DNA of 64,000 nucleotides from Ornithinibacter sp. (GTDB lineage: Bacteria; Actinomycetota; Actinomycetes; Actinomycetales; Dermatophilaceae), in the NCBI GenBank assembly GCA_029266735.1, contig JAQSWG010000010.1, positions 1 through 64,000 on the forward strand, in the 5' to 3' direction. The notes beneath the pieces were generated by a model. It did no database searches and was not told where the DNA came from. It worked only from the letters and a program-made list of their open reading frames with translations. The position numbers were made by a program, and so were the translations under genes. Below are positions 60,958 to 64,000 of the stretch, in pieces; positions within the stretch are counted from its first letter, which is position 1; each line of letters starts with the position of its first letter.

Positions 60958-61785
60958 GTGGCTTCCGACGGCAGCGTGTGGACCGATGACCGAGTGAGGG
61001 TCGGGGGTGGGGAGCTGTTCTACCGCCGGGCCATCGGACTCACGGATGCCGTGCCCATCCTTCATGTGCACGGCTTCGCCATCTCGGGGGCGTACCTCAT
61101 GCCGACGGCGCGGCGGCTCGTGCGACACGGCGTCAACATCGTGCCGGACCTGCCGGGGTACGGACGAAGCCGTCGGCGGGGGCGCCCGCTGGACATCGGC
61201 GAGCTCGCCGACGCCGTGCTGGCGTTCGTCGACGCCCTCGACCTCGACAAGGTGGTTCTCGTCGGCAACTCCATGGGGTGTCCGGTGAGCCTCGAGGTCG
61301 CGCACGCCGCCCCGGACCGGGTGGACCGGATCGTCCTGGTGTCGCCCGCGGGCGGGCTCCACAACCAGCCGCTCCCCAGGGCTCTCCTGCAGCTGTTCCA
61401 GGACGGCATGCGCGAGTCACCGCGAATGGCCGGCGTGGCGGTGCCTGACTACGTGCGTTTCGGCCCGCTGAACGCCCTGCGGCTCTTCCACCAGCTGACG
61501 CTGTTCCCGTCCCTCGAGCGGCTCGTGCACACTCCCGTGCCCGCGCTGGCGGTGCTCGGCAGCCGGGACCCGCTGATGCCGGGCCCACCCCGGGTCGTCG
61601 AGGTGGCCCGGATGTCCCCCGAGCACGTGAGTGTCGTGGTCATCCACGGCGCGGCGCATGCCATCAACTTCAGCCACCCCGGCGAGCTCGCCAACGTGAT
61701 CTCGGCGTGGCTGGAGGGCCGCGAGATCATCGACGATCCGGATGAGCCGGGGGAGGCACGGGTCTTCCCGGTTCCGCGCGACTGA
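60958..61785 (+). CDS. Alpha/beta-fold hydrolase
   Basis: ILHVHGFAISGAYLMPTARRL; VVLVGNSMGCPVSLEVA; HGAAHAINFSHP. Confidence 0.93.
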   Translation: MASDGSVWTDDRVRVGGGELFYRRAIGLTDAVPILHVHGFAISGAYLMPTARRLVRHGVNIVPDLPGYGRSRRRGRPLDIGELADAVLAFVDALDLDKVVLVGNSMGCPVSLEVAHAAPDRVDRIVLVSPAGGLHNQPLPRALLQLFQDGMRESPRMAGVAVPDYVRFGPLNALRLFHQLTLFPSLERLVHTPVPALAVLGSRDPLMPGPPRVVEVARMSPEHVSVVVIHGAAHAINFSHPGELANVISAWLEGREIIDDPDEPGEARVFPVPRD

Positions 61786-61813
61786 GGAGACGAGGACCGC
61801 GAACGCCCGTGCG

Positions 61814-62629
61814 CTACTCGTCCTCCTCGTCCCAGATGCGGGTCTTCTTCGGCCTGGCGGGAAACCGCTGCGGGTCCTCGGCGTGGAGCTCGCGGCGGAT
61901 GCCGAACCACACGAGCGCGAAGCCGAGCACCATCGTGAGCCACCACTGGTAGGCGTAGGCGAGGTGCGGCCCGAGGCTCCGGTCCGGCGGGCGAAGTGGG
62001 GTCGGGCGCTCCGGGGTCGAGCCGTCGGCCGACCTCTCGCTCTGGAGCAACACGTAGCCGGGGAGCGCCGAAGGGGACCCGAGGGCGGCGGCGGCCTCCG
62101 GCACGTTGAGGTTCGCCACCTGACGGGGCGGCATCTCGCGGCCACGCGACGCCTCACCACGCCGCACCCAGCCGGTCACCTCGACCTCACCCTCCGGCGC
62201 CGGCGGAACCGAGGGCAACGTGCTGGCCCCCTGGTCAGAGGCGCCGACCCAGCCGCGGTCGACGATGACGTCCGGTCCACCGACGTCCCGTCTGAGGGCC
62301 CACACCACCTCGAGACCGGCCTGGCCGTCGAGGGTGCGGTTGCGGACGAAGACGGGCCCACCGGCATACCGGCCGGTCACCGTGACACGGGTCCACTCGT
62401 CGTCCGGGTCGAGCTCCGTCGGGGTGAGCACGGAGTCCAGGGGCACGGGCTCGGCCCGGTAGTGCTCGTCGAGGCGCTCGTTGCGCTCCACCTTGGCCAG
62501 ATGGCGGTCGTACTGCCACCAGCCGAGCCGGTAGCAGAGCACCGCGAACACCACGGCGAGGAGGAGGGCGCCCAGCCAGCGAGGTGTCACGAGCCGCCTG
62601 AGCACCCGGCCACGGTACGCGACGTACAT
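61814..62629 (-). CDS. SURF1 family cytochrome oxidase assembly protein (start may be GTG 62605)
   Basis: LVTPRWLGALLLAVVFAVLCYRLGWWQYDRH; VTGRYAGGPVFVRNRTLDGQAGLEVVWAL; HLAYAYQWWLTMVLGFALVWFGIRRE. Confidence 0.92.
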   Translation of the reverse strand: MYVAYRGRVLRRLVTPRWLGALLLAVVFAVLCYRLGWWQYDRHLAKVERNERLDEHYRAEPVPLDSVLTPTELDPDDEWTRVTVTGRYAGGPVFVRNRTLDGQAGLEVVWALRRDVGGPDVIVDRGWVGASDQGASTLPSVPPAPEGEVEVTGWVRRGEASRGREMPPRQVANLNVPEAAAALGSPSALPGYVLLQSERSADGSTPERPTPLRPPDRSLGPHLAYAYQWWLTMVLGFALVWFGIRRELHAEDPQRFPARPKKTRIWDEEDE

Positions 62630-62638
62630 TGGTGCCCT

Positions 62639-63640
62639 ATGGCCGACCTTCCCGCCCCGCGCCTCCTCGACCGCTTCGGTCGGATCGGGCGTGACCTGAG
62701 GGTGTCGGTCACCGACCGCTGCAACCTGCGCTGCTCCTACTGCATGCCCGCCGAGGGTCTGGAGTGGATGGCCAAGCCGGAGATGCTCACCGACGACGAG
62801 CTCGTGCGGGTCATCGCCATGCTCGTCGGTCTGGGGGTCACCTCGGTGCGGATGACGGGCGGCGAGCCGCTCCTGCGTCGGAGCCTCGTCGACGTCGTGG
62901 GCCGGGTCGCCGCGCTCGAGCCCCGGCCGCGCATCGCGATGACGACCAACGGCATCGGCCTCGACCGCCTCGCCGCACCCCTGGCCGCAGCGGGCCTGGA
63001 CCGGGTGAACGTCAGCCTCGACACCGTGGTGCCGGAACACTTCGCCCGCCTCACCCGCCGTGACCGATTCCAGGACGTCGTCGCCGGGCTCAAGGCGGCG
63101 GCAGACGCCGGGCTGGTCCCGGTCAAGGTGAACGCCGTCGCGATGCGGGGCGTGAACGACACCGACGTCGTCGAGCTCCTCCAGTGGTGCCTGGACCGCG
63201 GCTACGAGCTGAGGTTCATCGAGCAGATGCCGCTGGATCCCCAGCACGCGTGGGACCGGTCCGCGATGGTGCCCCAGGCCGAGATCCTCGAGCGGCTGGG
63301 CGAGCGCTTCCGCCTCACGCCCGTACCGGGGCGCGGCAGCGCACCCGCAGAGCTGTTCCACGTCGACGGCGGTCCCCAGACGGTGGGCATCATCGCCAGC
63401 GTCTCGGCGCCGTTCTGCGGCAGCTGCGACCGGGTGCGCCTCACCGCCGACGGCCAGGTGCGCAACTGCCTCTTCGCCCGCCGGGAGGTCGACCTGCGCG
63501 GGCCGCTGCGCGCCGGGGCCAGCGATGACGAGCTCTCGGACCTCGTCGTGGCGGAGATGTGGGCCAAGGCCGCCGGCCACGGCATCGACCGGCCCGGCTT
63601 CCGGCAGCCGGACCGACCGATGTCAGCGATCGGCGGCTGA
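62639..63640 (+). CDS. moaA: GTP 3',8-cyclase MoaA
   Basis: DLRVSVTDRCNLRCSYCMPAEGLEWM (radical SAM CxxxCxxC); VSAPFCGSCDRVRLTADGQVRNCLFA. Confidence 0.97.
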   Translation: MADLPAPRLLDRFGRIGRDLRVSVTDRCNLRCSYCMPAEGLEWMAKPEMLTDDELVRVIAMLVGLGVTSVRMTGGEPLLRRSLVDVVGRVAALEPRPRIAMTTNGIGLDRLAAPLAAAGLDRVNVSLDTVVPEHFARLTRRDRFQDVVAGLKAAADAGLVPVKVNAVAMRGVNDTDVVELLQWCLDRGYELRFIEQMPLDPQHAWDRSAMVPQAEILERLGERFRLTPVPGRGSAPAELFHVDGGPQTVGIIASVSAPFCGSCDRVRLTADGQVRNCLFARREVDLRGPLRAGASDDELSDLVVAEMWAKAAGHGIDRPGFRQPDRPMSAIGG

Positions 63641-63955
63641 GTCCTCCGGACTGTCCTCAGGGCCGCGGGTGATCCGGCGGGTCTCGTCGACGGCCGGGGG
63701 GACCGGCCGCACCCGACCCTGCACCCGGGGCTTCACGGCGTTCGCGGCGACGACGGCGAAGAACGGGAGGAAGACGGCGCCGGCGGCGAAGATCCACCGG
63801 TACCACTCGTCGATGACGACGAGGAGGACGAAGCAGGCGGTGCGGATGCCCATCGTCACGAGGTAGTGCTTCAGCCGGCGGGCCTGGTCCTCGGTCCGCG
63901 ACTCCGGCGCAGTGGTCACCGACTGGACGTCGGGGGCCTTGCGGCTGTGTGTCAT
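63623..63955 (-). CDS. DUF3099-like membrane protein
   Basis: KHYLVTMGIRTACFVLLVVIDEWYRWIFAAGAVFLPFFAVVAANA. Confidence 0.8.
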   Translation of the reverse strand: MTHSRKAPDVQSVTTAPESRTEDQARRLKHYLVTMGIRTACFVLLVVIDEWYRWIFAAGAVFLPFFAVVAANAVKPRVQGRVRPVPPAVDETRRITRGPEDSPEDSAADR

Positions 63956-64000
63956 GGGCACCGTTCCACTGTATGTCGCAGGGCTCCGGCTACCCAGTGG

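Overview
High-GC actinobacterial chromosome segment (gene content and order look like Micrococcales/Intrasporangiaceae; this is inference, no database was searched). It is mostly a core-genome backbone: rpsA; coaE (CoaE-GrpB fusion); uvrB, uvrA and uvrC; a livKHMGF branched-chain amino-acid ABC operon; rapZ-yvcK-whiA-gap-pgk-tpiA-secG-rbpA; a pentose-phosphate cluster (tkt-tal-pgi-zwf-opcA-pgl); ctaB and ctaA; psd-pssA; the sufR-B-D-Rieske-C-S-U-T operon; an acVLRF1-type release factor; an ABC-F protein; SURF1; and moaA. No rRNA, tRNA, CRISPR array or transposase was recognised. The most interesting signals break this backbone. (1) A ~744-bp insert without any integrase sits in the 3' end of an MBL-fold hydrolase gene. 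It supplies a new C-terminus and leaves the displaced old C-terminus about 0.75 kb away, with a shared 14-bp core at both edges. (2) A perfect 46-bp tandem duplication in sufD shifts the frame and fuses SufD to the downstream Rieske ferredoxin. (3) Internal deletions with frameshifts occur in uvrB and in a LuxR-type AAA regulator. (4) Several unexplained palindromes and hairpins are present: a CTTCTGCG palindromic cluster, a CCTGAGGTACCTCAGG operator-like site plus a leader hairpin before a small His/Arg-rich ORF, and a REP-like spacer inside the suf operon.
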